Source: Faecalimicrobium dakarense
GTDB taxonomy: Bacteria; Bacillota; Clostridia; Peptostreptococcales; Peptostreptococcaceae
Assembly (NCBI RefSeq): GCF_000499525.1
Contig: NZ_HG529365.1
Coordinates: 1-64,000, forward strand
Direction of reading: 5' to 3'
DNA: 64,000 bases
Of the stretch, positions 18,700 to 28,029 are shown in pieces (position 1 is the stretch's first letter; the number at the start of each line of letters is the position of its first letter). The notes beneath the pieces were generated by a model that saw nothing but the letters and a program-made list of their open reading frames with translations, made no database searches and was not told the DNA's origin. The position numbers and the translations under genes are program-made.

Positions 18700-18781
18700 A
18701 AATAGCTCTTTTCTAACTTTTAGAATATCAAATTCTATAAATTTTGTCAATGTAGATATAATTAAGTAAACTATACTGCAT

Positions 18782-19405
18782 TTAATTATTTATATCATTT
18801 TTAATGTCTTCTTTGATAAGTTCATCTGTTATATCTTTATCATCTTTTTTATTGTCTACTACAACATCTTTTACGTCTTTGGCTGTGTTAGTTAACATTT
18901 GCTTTAACATATTAAGTTTTTCTTCGTTTAATTCTCCTAAATCAACAATAGTTCCATCATCTTCATTTTGAATTTTTATTCTAAATTTACCTATAACTGC
19001 TGCTGATAATCCTACTAAAGTTACTAATGGTCCTAATGCTATACCTACAACTCCAACTGTTAAAGGTATATTCACTATAATTTTATCATTCTTTGTAACC
19101 ATAACCCTTATTACACTACTTCTTTTAATAAGTTCTTTAGCTTGTTCTTTTACGTGTGTAAAATCTTCTCCAAATTGTTCCTTAAATTCTTTCATATCAT
19201 CAGAGTCTTTATTAAAAACATCTTCAATTTTTTGTCTAGCTTGCTTTGTTTTTTTGCTTATTGGGTTTATAGATTCTAACGCAATAACTGCTTCTATTAT
19301 ATCTCCATTTGAATCTATAAGTGCTTGTTTAACCTGTGCATAAGTAGCATTTGGAACTCTTGATATTACTGCATCCATTTGTTCAATAGTTATATTACTA
19401 TTCAT
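18782..19405 (-). CDS. DUF4342 protein with N-terminal UBA-like domain
   Basis: The N-terminal ~45 residues ([23 protein letters not shown]...) form a UBA/TS-N-like three-helix module. The central ~80 residues match DUF4342, a domain with a hydrophobic glycine-rich segment ([19 protein letters not shown]) that may touch or enter the membrane. The C-terminal tail is highly charged. The ATG at 19405 is preferred: AAGGGAG lies 10 bases upstream, whereas the in-frame TTG at 19414 is too close to that site. The start overlaps the end of recO by 8 bases, suggesting coupled translation. The biochemical role is unknown. Confidence 0.8.
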   Translation of the reverse strand: MNSNITIEQMDAVISRVPNATYAQVKQALIDSNGDIIEAVIALESINPISKKTKQARQKIEDVFNKDSDDMKEFKEQFGEDFTHVKEQAKELIKRSSVIRVMVTKNDKIIVNIPLTVGVVGIALGPLVTLVGLSAAVIGKFRIKIQNEDDGTIVDLGELNEEKLNMLKQMLTNTAKDVKDVVVDNKKDDKDITDELIKEDIKNDINN

Positions 19406-20171
19406 CCTTATCAACTCCCTTATTATTTTGAATATTTTGTAGTAGATATAATGATTTTAAATTTACATTATCAATATAGGTATTTAGATATTTATTTAAT
19501 ATCTTTCCCAATTCATATGTTATATATTTTGAAACTTTTGCCTTACTACACTTCAATATGTCATTACTTAATATATATTCCATAAGCTTCACAGTAGTTA
19601 CGTCAATTTTTAAATTATTTTCAGTATGTTCACTACATATTCCACATAATATGCCACCCTCATCTACATTAAATACAGGTTTATTTAAATCTTCACTTCC
19701 ACAACTTGAGCATCTATTTACTACTGGCTTAAATCCTATATAATCTAAAAATTTTATCTCAAAAGCTCTAGTTATAAATTGTTTATCTACATCATTTTGA
19801 GTATATAAATGTAGAGTTTGTGCAAGTAGTACAAATAGTCTATTATTCGTTTGATTTTCTAATGTAGATCCTTCTACTAGTTTTGTAATATATGTAGCGT
19901 ATGAAAATGCATCTATATCATAAGATATATCATAAAAACTTTTTATTATATCACTTTGACTTACCCTATACATATTCCCTTGTTTTTTTAGAGTATAATT
20001 GGAATAGGAGAAGAGCTGCGATGATGAAAGGAAAGAACTTTTATTTCTCTTAGCTCCTTTCGCTAGAGCAGCTACTTTTCCAAGTTTCCTAGTAAACAAA
20101 GTTAATATTACATCATTTTCTTCATATCTTACCGCTTTAAGTACTATCCCCTGGGTGTTCAAGATTATCAT
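19398..20171 (-). CDS. recO: DNA repair protein RecO
   Basis: Works with RecF/RecR to load RecA on SSB-coated DNA. The 257-aa protein has an N-terminal OB fold (~1-80), a helical domain, and a C-terminal zinc site CSSCG (~160) with CGIC (~182). The ATG lies inside the 3' end of yqzL, 35 bases before the yqzL stop, as a coupled pair. The position between era/yqzL and glyQ follows the Firmicutes gene order. Confidence 0.95.
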   Translation of the reverse strand: MIILNTQGIVLKAVRYEENDVILTLFTRKLGKVAALAKGAKRNKSSFLSSSQLFSYSNYTLKKQGNMYRVSQSDIIKSFYDISYDIDAFSYATYITKLVEGSTLENQTNNRLFVLLAQTLHLYTQNDVDKQFITRAFEIKFLDYIGFKPVVNRCSSCGSEDLNKPVFNVDEGGILCGICSEHTENNLKIDVTTVKLMEYILSNDILKCSKAKVSKYITYELGKILNKYLNTYIDNVNLKSLYLLQNIQNNKGVDKDE

Positions 20172-20292
20172 AGTCGCTATCTATCTCCCTTATATCTTCA
20201 TTTTCTTCATGCAGGCCTTTAAAGTCATTTAAATACATATATGCTTCTATACTACCTGTCTTTTTAAAAACTTCCCAACATAAATTGTTCAT
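20137..20292 (-). CDS. yqzL: YqzL family small protein, 51 aa
   Basis: A short gene encoded just ahead of recO. It begins [20 protein letters not shown], which fits the YqzL family (47 aa in Bacillus, starting M-x-D-L-T-W-K-V-F-x-x-T-G), and ends in an acidic tail. A strong AAGGAGGGGG ribosome site precedes ATG 20292. It overlaps recO by 35 bases. Function unknown; the era-yqzL-recO order is conserved in Firmicutes. Confidence 0.85.
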   Translation of the reverse strand: MNNLCWEVFKKTGSIEAYMYLNDFKGLHEENEDIREIDSDYDNLEHPGDST

Positions 20293-20296
20293 TTTT

Positions 20297-20343
20297 AAAA
20301 ACCCCCTCCTTACATTTATACTATATTTTTAGTAAGAAGAGGG
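20297..20343 (-). terminator. Terminator-like hairpin overlapping the yqzL ribosome site
   Basis: On the minus strand CCCTCTTCTTAC (20332-20343) pairs with GTAAGGAGGGGG (20302-20313), followed by TTTTT. The 3' arm is the ribosome site of yqzL. It could end the upstream mgtE transcript and, when read through, hide the yqzL/recO start. Confidence 0.5.
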
Positions 20344-20362
20344 TAAATAATACATAAAGTTA

Positions 20363-21751
20363 TTAAACAATTTTTGACAATAATACAGTAGTTATAACAA
20401 GGTATATTGCTATCCCAGTTATATCAAGCACTGTAGCTATAACTGGCGCTGAAATTATTGATGGATCTAAATCTAATTTTTTTAAAAATACTGGTATAAA
20501 TGCTCCTATCATTGCTCCAACTATCATATTTATAAATAATGATAAAGATACAACTAGGACAATATCTATATCTTTAGTAAATACAAATATAACCATAGCA
20601 AGAATTATACTACATATAACTCCTGTAATAAGACCTACTATACCTTCTCTTATAACATTACTAAATTCTAAATCTTTATTTGATAATGCCATAACGGTAA
20701 GTGCAGAAGATTGAGTTCCTATATTTCCACCCATACCTATAACAACCGGTATAAAAAATACTAAAGTTGCATAAGTAGGATTCATTATAAAGTCTAAGTT
20801 AGAAACCATCATTGCAGATAATAACCCTCCGATTAATGTTATTATAAGCCATGGCATCCTTCCTCTAACTGATGATGAAATCTGATCTTTTAACATTGGA
20901 TTTACTTTTTCCACTGTGTCTCTTTCATGCTCTGAAGAACCTGCAAACTTATACATATCCTCTGTTGCCTCTTCTTCTATAACATCAATTATATCATCAA
21001 CAGTTATTATACCTTTTAATTTTTGGTCTCTATCTATTACGGGTATTGCTATTAAATTATATTTCGATACTAATCTTACAGCTTCCTCTCTATCTTCATC
21101 TACGAAAACTGATATTATATTTTCACTCATCAAATCTTTTATAATACTAGAATCTCTAGAAGTTATTAGCTCTCTTAGAGATAATACACCTACTAATCTT
21201 TCTTCATTATCTACTACGTATATATAATAAATAGTTTCCGCATCTTGAGCATTTTCTCTCATATGCTCTATTGCTTCTTTTGCAGTCATATCCTTATTTA
21301 TTTCTATATATCCAGTAGTCATTATTCCGCCAGTAGATTCTTCTTCATATATTAATAGTTCTTTTAAATCATCTGCATCTTCTTGACTTAAAAGTTCAAT
21401 AATTTTTTCTCTTTCTTCTACTTCTAACTGACTTAATATATCAGCCATATCGTCAAGAGACATTAATTCTAGTATATTTTTTCTATGGTCTACATCTATT
21501 TTTGATAATATTGTACTAAAAAATTCAACGTCACTTTCTTCTAATATAGATGCTGCCATATCAAGAGGAAGAACTTCAAATAATTTTATTTTCATGTTTT
21601 CCTCTAAATGCTCCATTATATCAAAAATATCTATTATATGATATTCTTCAAGTAACTCTCTTAATTCTAATACTTTATTATTTTCAATTAATATTTTGAC
21701 TTCACTCAATAAGTCCTGGGACGCATCCTGTTTCCTATCCATATAATCCAC
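20363..21751 (-). CDS. mgtE: Magnesium transporter MgtE
   Basis: A Mg2+ channel of the inner membrane gated by intracellular Mg2+. The 462-aa protein has the N-terminal helical MgtE_N domain (~15-130), two CBS domains (~135-260, GIMTTGYIEINKDMT), a plug helix, and five C-terminal membrane helices with the conserved GMGGNIGTQSSAL pore region. It starts 2 bases after the era stop, so the two are probably co-transcribed; mgtE is an unusual insertion between era and yqzL. Confidence 0.95.
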   Translation of the reverse strand: MDYMDRKQDASQDLLSEVKILIENNKVLELRELLEEYHIIDIFDIMEHLEENMKIKLFEVLPLDMAASILEESDVEFFSTILSKIDVDHRKNILELMSLDDMADILSQLEVEEREKIIELLSQEDADDLKELLIYEEESTGGIMTTGYIEINKDMTAKEAIEHMRENAQDAETIYYIYVVDNEERLVGVLSLRELITSRDSSIIKDLMSENIISVFVDEDREEAVRLVSKYNLIAIPVIDRDQKLKGIITVDDIIDVIEEEATEDMYKFAGSSEHERDTVEKVNPMLKDQISSSVRGRMPWLIITLIGGLLSAMMVSNLDFIMNPTYATLVFFIPVVIGMGGNIGTQSSALTVMALSNKDLEFSNVIREGIVGLITGVICSIILAMVIFVFTKDIDIVLVVSLSLFINMIVGAMIGAFIPVFLKKLDLDPSIISAPVIATVLDITGIAIYLVITTVLLSKIV

Positions 21752-21753
21752 CT

Positions 21754-22644
21754 TTATTTTTCAGTATATCCAAAGTTACTTACAGAACTTTGTAAATTTC
21801 TCCAATTCTCTTTTACTTTAACCCATAATTGAAGATTTATTTGAGATCCTAAAAGTAATTCCATATCTTCTCTTGCTGACTTTCCTATTCCTTTTAGTTT
21901 TCTACCATTTTTACCTATTATTATACCTTTATGAGAGTCTCTTTCGCAATATATTACTGCAGAAACATCAACAATTTCTTTACCTTTTCTTGGTTTCATC
22001 TTTTCAATTTCAACAGCAACACCATGAGGTATTTCATCATGAATATAGTGAAGAACTTTTTCTCTTATTAATTCTGATACTAAAACTCTTTCTGGTTGAT
22101 CTGTTATCATATAATCTGGGAAGTATTTAGGTCCTTCTTCTAAATGTTTTGATACTACCTGTAATAATTCCTTAACATTTCTTCCCTTTAATGCTGATAT
22201 AGGTACTATTTGCTTAAATACACCTTCAGCATGATACATCTTCATCATATCAAATAAATCTTGCTCTTCTATTTGATCCATTTTATTTATAACTAAGACT
22301 ACTGGAGTATTTATTTTCTTTAAGTCTTCTATTATCATTCTATCTCCAGGGCCTATTTTTTTAGAATCATCTACTACATATAATACTACATCTACATTTT
22401 TAAATGCATCAGTAGCAGATTTAACCATAAATTCTCCTAATTTATTTTTAGGCTTATGAATTCCTGGTGTATCTAAAAATACTATTTGGCATTCTTCATC
22501 TGTATAAACTGCCTGTATTGTATTTCTTGTAGTTTGAGGCTTATCACTCATTATAGCTATTTTTTCTCCAACTACATTATTCATTAAAGTAGATTTCCCT
22601 ACATTTGGTCTTCCTACTATACTAACAAATCCTGATTTAAACAT
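21754..22644 (-). CDS. era: GTPase Era
   Basis: A ribosome-assembly GTPase that binds the 3' end of 16S rRNA. The 296-aa protein has G1 GRPNVGKST (residue ~10), G3 DTPGIH, G4 NKMD and G5 SALKG, then a C-terminal KH domain with the signature GIIIGKNGRKLKGIGKSARE. Length and order are typical. The ribosome site is TAGGAGAAATG. Confidence 0.97.
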   Translation of the reverse strand: MFKSGFVSIVGRPNVGKSTLMNNVVGEKIAIMSDKPQTTRNTIQAVYTDEECQIVFLDTPGIHKPKNKLGEFMVKSATDAFKNVDVVLYVVDDSKKIGPGDRMIIEDLKKINTPVVLVINKMDQIEEQDLFDMMKMYHAEGVFKQIVPISALKGRNVKELLQVVSKHLEEGPKYFPDYMITDQPERVLVSELIREKVLHYIHDEIPHGVAVEIEKMKPRKGKEIVDVSAVIYCERDSHKGIIIGKNGRKLKGIGKSAREDMELLLGSQINLQLWVKVKENWRNLQSSVSNFGYTEK

Positions 22645-22694
22645 ATTGTCATTTCTCCTATCATTTTCTTTTGTACATTATAAATTCTCTTTAA

Positions 22695-22716
22695 AATCAC
22701 TTCCTAGGAAGTGATT
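22695..22716. repeat. Perfect 22-bp palindrome upstream of era
   Basis: AATCACTTCCT followed by its exact complement, with no spacer. It lies ~50 bases before era in a gap (22645-22870) otherwise without a gene. It may be an operator or a cruciform stem; TTTTAAAG follows on the minus strand, so weak termination is also possible. Confidence 0.4.
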
Positions 22717-22870
22717 CGGTAATAAATCTTTTATTATCTGATTTGTATTTACCTAGTTTATATTCATTTTACTATCTATAGATTTATATTATAAAAAATA
22801 GATAATAAATATTCTTAATTTAATATAATTTAATATTAATATTTTTGTCTAGTATGTTCCATTATAGCAT

Positions 22871-22897
22871 AAAAAGAAGTCTTAAAGACTTCTTTTA
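22871..22897 (-). terminator. Terminator of the yqfC-to-dgkA transcript
   Basis: AAAAGAAGTC and GACTTCTTTT form a perfect 10-bp stem with a short TTAAA loop. It could work in either direction. Confidence 0.7.
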
Positions 22898-22950
22898 TAA
22901 ACATTATACACTCTTTTTCTATTATAATTCATTAAATTTAATATTATATA

Positions 22951-23673
22951 TTATTTTATGTAAAAAACACTCATTTGGAATATTAGTATTCCTATTAAAG
23001 TACCTAAAATCCCACCTGCTACAGTTTCCCAAAAAGTATGAATTTTTCCTTCTATCCTACTTTGTGCAACTAATACTGCCATTAAGTAAGCTAGTGTAGA
23101 TGCAACTACTCTTTCCGTCATAAATGTAATTCCTGTAGCCATAGCAAACGCAAGCGCTGCATGTCCACTAGGCATTCCTCCTTTTAAAGGAGTACCCGTT
23201 GATGTCATTGCCTTTACCACCACTACAGCTATAAGTACTAACACAATACAGATTAATGTTATATGAGGTTCTGATTCTCTAATCGTATACATTAGCCTTA
23301 CTGATATATCGGTTATTTTATCATAAAATAATAGATATCCAACTACAACAGAATTTAGTGCTGCAATTAGCACTCCACCAGCAGCAACGTCTTTAGCAAT
23401 TTTAGCAAGTACATTATATTCTTCAGTTATCATATCAATTGTTTTTTCTATAGCTGTATTAAACATTTCCGATATTACAACTAAGCTTATGGAAAATATT
23501 AATATAAGCATTTCTACCCTTGATAAATCGAAAAATAAACTTGCCACAAACACTAATACGGCAACAAAATAATGTATTTTCATATTTCTTTCAAACTTAA
23601 AGGTATATATTATCCCCTCTATTGCCGCATTAAATGCTTTGATTATCCCCTGACGAGTTTTTTTAGATTTCAT
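22951..23673 (-). CDS. dgkA: Undecaprenol/diacylglycerol kinase fused to PAP2 phosphatase
   Basis: Residues ~1-120 are a DgkA-type lipid kinase: three membrane helices with EMFNTAIEKTIDMI and KDVAAGGVLI. Residues ~130-240 are a PAP2-like integral-membrane phosphatase with the KAMTSTGTPLKGGMPSGHAALAFA and SRIEGKIHTFWETVAGG motifs. The kinase half of Gram-positive members phosphorylates undecaprenol; the PAP2 half may dephosphorylate a related lipid, giving both steps of carrier-lipid recycling in one chain. It lies 3 bases after ybeY. Substrates are inferred from the families. Confidence 0.88.
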   Translation of the reverse strand: MKSKKTRQGIIKAFNAAIEGIIYTFKFERNMKIHYFVAVLVFVASLFFDLSRVEMLILIFSISLVVISEMFNTAIEKTIDMITEEYNVLAKIAKDVAAGGVLIAALNSVVVGYLLFYDKITDISVRLMYTIRESEPHITLICIVLVLIAVVVVKAMTSTGTPLKGGMPSGHAALAFAMATGITFMTERVVASTLAYLMAVLVAQSRIEGKIHTFWETVAGGILGTLIGILIFQMSVFYIK

Positions 23674-23676
23674 AAA

Positions 23677-24135
23677 TTACTCCCTTGTTATGTTTAGCTT
23701 GTTTAATATATATTCTTCCTTTTGTCTCATTTCTTTTGTATTTTCTTCATTATCATGATCATAACCTAAAAGATGGAATGTACTATGACAAACTAAAAAG
23801 CATACTTCTCTTTCAAAACTATGATTATATTCTTCACTTTGTTCAAAAGCTCTTTCTAAAGATATTACTATATCCCCTAAAGACTCCTCTTCGACTTCTA
23901 TATCAAATTCATCACTTAAAAGAGGGAATGATAGTACGTCTGTGGCTCTATCTACTCCTCTGTATTCTCTATTTAATTCATGTATTTCTTTATTATCTAC
24001 AAATGATAAACTAACTTCATATTCATCATCATACCCTTCATAATCTAAGCATTCTACGATTATATCTTTTATTTTCTCTATTAATTCTTCACTTACTTGT
24101 ATTTTATCTTGTCTATCATCTATTATAAGTTCCAT
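23677..24135 (-). CDS. ybeY: Endoribonuclease YbeY
   Basis: A metal-dependent RNase for 16S rRNA 3'-end maturation and ribosome quality control. The 152-aa sequence has the three-histidine zinc motif HSTFHLLGYDH near 115-125 and the preceding RATDVLSFPL motif. It is flanked by phoH and dgkA, the usual Firmicutes arrangement. Confidence 0.95.
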   Translation of the reverse strand: MELIIDDRQDKIQVSEELIEKIKDIIVECLDYEGYDDEYEVSLSFVDNKEIHELNREYRGVDRATDVLSFPLLSDEFDIEVEEESLGDIVISLERAFEQSEEYNHSFEREVCFLVCHSTFHLLGYDHDNEENTKEMRQKEEYILNKLNITRE

Positions 24136-24164
24136 ATCTTTTTCTTCCTTTGTTAAAATTTATA

Positions 24165-25142
24165 TTATTTTTTATCCATTTTCTTTTCTTCTTCTTTGTC
24201 AAACTTTTCATAAGCTCTTATTATTCTTTGAACTAACTCATGTCTTACAACATCTTTATCGCTTAAAGCTATAGAACCTATGCCTTCTACATCTTTTAAT
24301 ATTGCTGTAGCTTGTAAAAGTCCACTTTTTTTCTTATTAGGTAAATCTGTTTGTGTTAAATCTCCAGTTACTACTGCCTTTGACCCAAATCCAAGCCTAG
24401 TTAAAAACATCTTCATTTGCTCTGGTGTTGTATTTTGAGCTTCATCTAATATTATAAATGCATTATCTAATGTTCGCCCTCTCATAAATGCAAGAGGTGC
24501 AACTTCTATAGTCCCTCTTTCTAAGTATTTAGCAAACTTTTCCGGCCCTAACATATCAAATAAAGCATCGTATAAAGGTATTAAATATGGGTCTACTTTT
24601 TCTTTTAAATCTCCTGGTAAGAATCCTAAATTTTCCCCTGCTTCTACTGCTGGTCGAGTTAATACTATTTTACTTACCTCATCTCTTTTAAATGCTTTTA
24701 CAGCCATAGCCACAGCTAAATATGTTTTTCCTGTTCCTGCTGGTCCAATACCAAAAGTTATGTCATTTGATTTTATAAGATTTATATATTTTTTTTGCCC
24801 TAATGTTTTAGGTTGAACTGGTTTACCTTTTTTAGTTACAACTATAACATCTTCAAGTTCTTTAAGTTGTTCTTGTTTTCCTTCTAATAATAAAGACAGT
24901 GAGTATGATATACTTTGCTTATCTAAACTTTTTCCATTTGATACTGTTTGGTGAAGTTCATTCATAAGTTTTAATGCCTCATCTACATTCTTCTCTTGCC
25001 CCATTAAAACTATATTACCTTCTCTTAGTATTACATCTATATTTAAAGTTTCTTCTATTAATTTTATATTTTCATCAAAATTTCCAAATAACTCTCTTTC
25101 AAATTTTTCTTCTGAAATTATAAACTTCTTTTGTACTATCAA
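24165..25142 (-). CDS. phoH: PhoH family ATPase
   Basis: The 325-aa protein has an N-terminal KH-like domain (~1-100) and a PhoH-type P-loop ATPase: Walker A GPAGTGKTYLAV (~138-149), Walker B AFIILDEAQN, then TGDLTQTDLP. It is thought to act in RNA metabolism with YbeY, its neighbour. The start is a TTG at 25142 behind AAGGAGG with good spacing. Part of the yqfC-yqfD-phoH-ybeY-dgkA run. Confidence 0.93.
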   Translation of the reverse strand: MIVQKKFIISEEKFERELFGNFDENIKLIEETLNIDVILREGNIVLMGQEKNVDEALKLMNELHQTVSNGKSLDKQSISYSLSLLLEGKQEQLKELEDVIVVTKKGKPVQPKTLGQKKYINLIKSNDITFGIGPAGTGKTYLAVAMAVKAFKRDEVSKIVLTRPAVEAGENLGFLPGDLKEKVDPYLIPLYDALFDMLGPEKFAKYLERGTIEVAPLAFMRGRTLDNAFIILDEAQNTTPEQMKMFLTRLGFGSKAVVTGDLTQTDLPNKKKSGLLQATAILKDVEGIGSIALSDKDVVRHELVQRIIRAYEKFDKEEEKKMDKK

Positions 25143-25169
25143 TTTAGTATGCCTCCTTGAATAAGATAA

Positions 25170-26463
25170 TTAATTTTCATCTTTAGTATCATTTTGCTCT
25201 TTACTATTATTTTTATCCTCAAATTCATTTCTTATATCATTTATTGGTCTTTTTTCAGGATTTGAAGGAATTGGTTCTTCTGTATCAGTAGAATTATTTT
25301 GTTGTTTTATTATCTGTTCTGCCTCTGACTTACTAAGAGGGTAAAGTTTTGCTATATTTTCAGATGCCTGAACAGTAACTCTATACTCTAATATATTTTT
25401 ATTAACTTTATAATCATGGTCTACTTTTACAATTCTTGCAGAAGCTGGTATTATGTATTCTAGTTCTTTTAATACATTCTCAGAAAGTTCTTTTTTAAGT
25501 TTTTCTTTATCTTTTTTAACTTTAACATTTTTTGTTTCATAAAAAGTACTTACTTTTATCTTTAAAGGAAACGTATAGTCTCCAATAGAAAGCTTATGTT
25601 CTTTATTTTCAATAACATAATTATTATAATTTATATTTCTTCTTATTGTATAGTTTTTATCATAAAAACTTATACTATATACTTTTTTACGTTCTCCAGT
25701 TTTTTCTTTTTCTACATCTTCATAGCTTGCACTTTTTGAGACTTCATAGAAAGTACTTGCCCATACTTCTGGTATCGACTTTGTATTTGCTCCATTTAAA
25801 AGCACATCTCCTTTTTGAACTATATCTCCAACGTTTGCAACCTGACTTCCACTTCTTGGTATTACCTTTTCTATTATACCATTTTTTTTGAGCTATTATA
25901 TTACAATAATTTGATTCATCCGTTGATTTTAAGCTTTCTGCCTTCTTTGTTACAGTTACAAATATATTTGTCCCTTTAACATTTATAGATACATATGCCA
26001 CATCGTCAAATGCTAACATTATTTGATCTCTTATTTCTTTTCTATCTATATTCTTTTTGTATACACCTGGCTTAAGCCCAGCATCGTATAGTTCTTTCCT
26101 TAATGCATCTTTTTTTATACCTTCTGGAACTTGTATGTATATATCCGTTACAAACTGTGATGTCATAATCAAAAGTGCTAAAGATATAATTGCAAAAACC
26201 CATAATCCTTTATGCTTATATATTCTTTTTATTAGAAATGGTAAACCTGTTTTTTGCTTAACTTTAACATCATAGTTACTTCCCCTATATACTTGTTTGA
26301 ACTCTTTCATATCCTGCCTATCAACACTAAACTGAATTTTACTACTGTTTATTCTTGTAACATCATATACTTTTATTCCATTTCTCATAAGGTGATTTAA
26401 AAAACGTTCTACACCTATTCCCTCTACAGTTATTACATAATATCCTCTTATGTAACTTATCAA
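25170..26463 (-). pseudogene. yqfD: Sporulation protein YqfD, frameshifted at an A8 tract
   Basis: YqfD is a membrane protein needed for sporulation; its SpoIIIAG/SpoIVFA-like extracellular part includes a LysM/biotinyl-like segment. Here the N-terminal ~180 residues (with the membrane helix near 95-115) and the C-terminal ~245 residues are in different frames. Removing one base from the T8 run at 25882-25889 joins them seamlessly as ...NIIAQKNGIIEKVIPRSG..., giving a normal 430-aa YqfD. The start is TTG 26463 behind AGGAGGAG. Because yqfC, yqfD and phoH are otherwise intact, a base-calling error is the simplest explanation. A true mutation or slippage cannot be excluded. Confidence 0.85.
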
Positions 26464-26475
26464 TCCAATCTCCTC

Positions 26476-26712
26476 CTAATCTATATACTCTACACTATAT
26501 ATAATTCCTTTTATTCCTATCTCATCATCAGTAATATATTTTAGTGAAAGTTTATCTCCCGATATTTTAATTGCTTTTACCTTAGTTTTTATTTTTATTA
26601 AATCAGTTTCATAAGTTATTATAGATAAGTAATTTTCTATACTTACAAATGTATTACCTATCATAGTTACTGTTGGTTGGTTTACTTGCAGGTCAGTTGA
26701 TATATCTACCAT
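26476..26712 (-). CDS. yqfC: Sporulation protein YqfC
   Basis: A YabP/YqfC family protein of the mother cell, linked to forespore envelope assembly. The 78-aa beta-rich sequence has the family core (VTMIGNTFVSIENYLSIITY...KISGDKLSLKYI). The ATG at 26712 gives 9-base spacing from AAGGAGG; an ATG 6 bases earlier is too close to it. yqfD follows 12 bases downstream as usual. Confidence 0.9.
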   Translation of the reverse strand: MVDISTDLQVNQPTVTMIGNTFVSIENYLSIITYETDLIKIKTKVKAIKISGDKLSLKYITDDEIGIKGIIYSVEYID

Positions 26713-26955
26713 ATCCATATCCCTCCTTAATATATTTTATGTTCATAATTTTTCTTAAATTACTTTTTAATACTGCAAATTAATATATATTAGATTTTTA
26801 TTATATTTTTATATATTATAAATTTTATTTAAATACTAACTTACTAATTACTATATTTTATAATACTCTCTTATTTAAATATGTGTGTAAACTTATATAT
26901 ATGTTTAGAATAAAATAAGAATATATCAATAAATTTTATTAGAAAGGATGGTTGC

Positions 26956-27960
26956 ATGAAAAACACCTTTGTGAGTATAGTTCAAAAATGTATATGCGTA
27001 GACTTTTTACTAAATACATTAATAAATTCAAATTCATATCAATACTTAAACTTCTTATCTGATATGAAAAGTGAAAACTTAAGAAACATTAAGGTTATAT
27101 GCCATTTATATGAATACATTTACTGTGAGCGGTTAAATCTAGATGATATAGAGCCTTTGAAGCTTGAAAGATCTTATGAAGATAAACTACACGTATTACT
27201 TAAATTTAACTTTAATATATTATCTGAGCTTGAGGATTTAAAAAAATGCTCTTTTAATCATTACTATTTTAGACTTTTACAAGGATTAATTAGTAGCTAT
27301 CTTAATTTCATATCCTTTATAAACTGTTTTTGTCCAATTACACAATCTAAAAAGCGTGACTTTGAAATAAATAATACTACTCCTTACTTTAAGATAGATT
27401 CTCATGTGCTTAATTACCGATTCTTTTACATGGTAAGTGCATACAACGATGAAAATATACCTAAAAATATTTCAATAGATTTTATTAGAGATGTTTCAAT
27501 AGATGCTATTGATTTCTTTTTTGACTACTCTTTATTAGATAATACAATTTCTTCTGAGCAACACGAAATATTTTTTGAAAATAATCCTGAGAACAAATTT
27601 TATCAGTTCTTCTTTAAATCAAATGATAAATCTTTTAAAATTAGAGTTATGGATAAAGACCCATCTGTTTTTTACATGTATCAAACCTCAGATAACTTTG
27701 TTGAAATTGCTCCATCTATAAATAAAAATGACATTATAAATTTTGCTAATGATTATATTAAAGAAAAGTTTAAAGATGTATATTCTGATTTAGTACTTGA
27801 CGAAAGCTATACAAATACATCAACATATATGGAAACAATTGAAAGCTATAAGCTTAAATACAATTATAAAGGTGATAAAGGTAAAATTAATCTCACTAAG
27901 GGGTTGTATATTACGGTAGATGCAAGATATCTTAATATAAAAGAAATATCATTATTTTAA
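26956..27960 (+). CDS. Hypothetical protein, 334 aa
   Basis: Unrecognised soluble protein rich in Phe, Tyr, Asn and Asp. The N-terminal half looks helical and contains scattered Cys residues; the C-terminal half is mixed and charged. There is no signal peptide or clear transmembrane helix. An AGAAAGGATGG ribosome site precedes ATG 26956. It runs divergently from yqfC and ends at a bidirectional terminator shared with tspO. The gap 26719-26955 is plain A+T-rich promoter DNA. Confidence 0.65.
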   Translation: MKNTFVSIVQKCICVDFLLNTLINSNSYQYLNFLSDMKSENLRNIKVICHLYEYIYCERLNLDDIEPLKLERSYEDKLHVLLKFNFNILSELEDLKKCSFNHYYFRLLQGLISSYLNFISFINCFCPITQSKKRDFEINNTTPYFKIDSHVLNYRFFYMVSAYNDENIPKNISIDFIRDVSIDAIDFFFDYSLLDNTISSEQHEIFFENNPENKFYQFFFKSNDKSFKIRVMDKDPSVFYMYQTSDNFVEIAPSINKNDIINFANDYIKEKFKDVYSDLVLDESYTNTSTYMETIESYKLKYNYKGDKGKINLTKGLYITVDARYLNIKEISLF

Positions 27961-27996
27961 ATATTATTATGAGACAATTATTGATTACTTAAAAAT

Positions 27997-28027
27997 AAAA
28001 ATACTGAGTAATATCTCAGTATTTTTA
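27997..28027. terminator. Bidirectional terminator between convergent genes
   Basis: AAATACTGAG and CTCAGTATTT form a perfect stem around TAATAT, with A- and T-rich flanks. It serves both the 334-aa gene and tspO. Confidence 0.8.
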
Positions 28028-28029
28028 TT

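Noticed and set aside
18626-18781. T-box riboswitch ahead of glyQ
   Set aside because: The gap is only 155 bases and is largely filled by the previous gene's terminator; no T-box sequence or specifier stem was seen.
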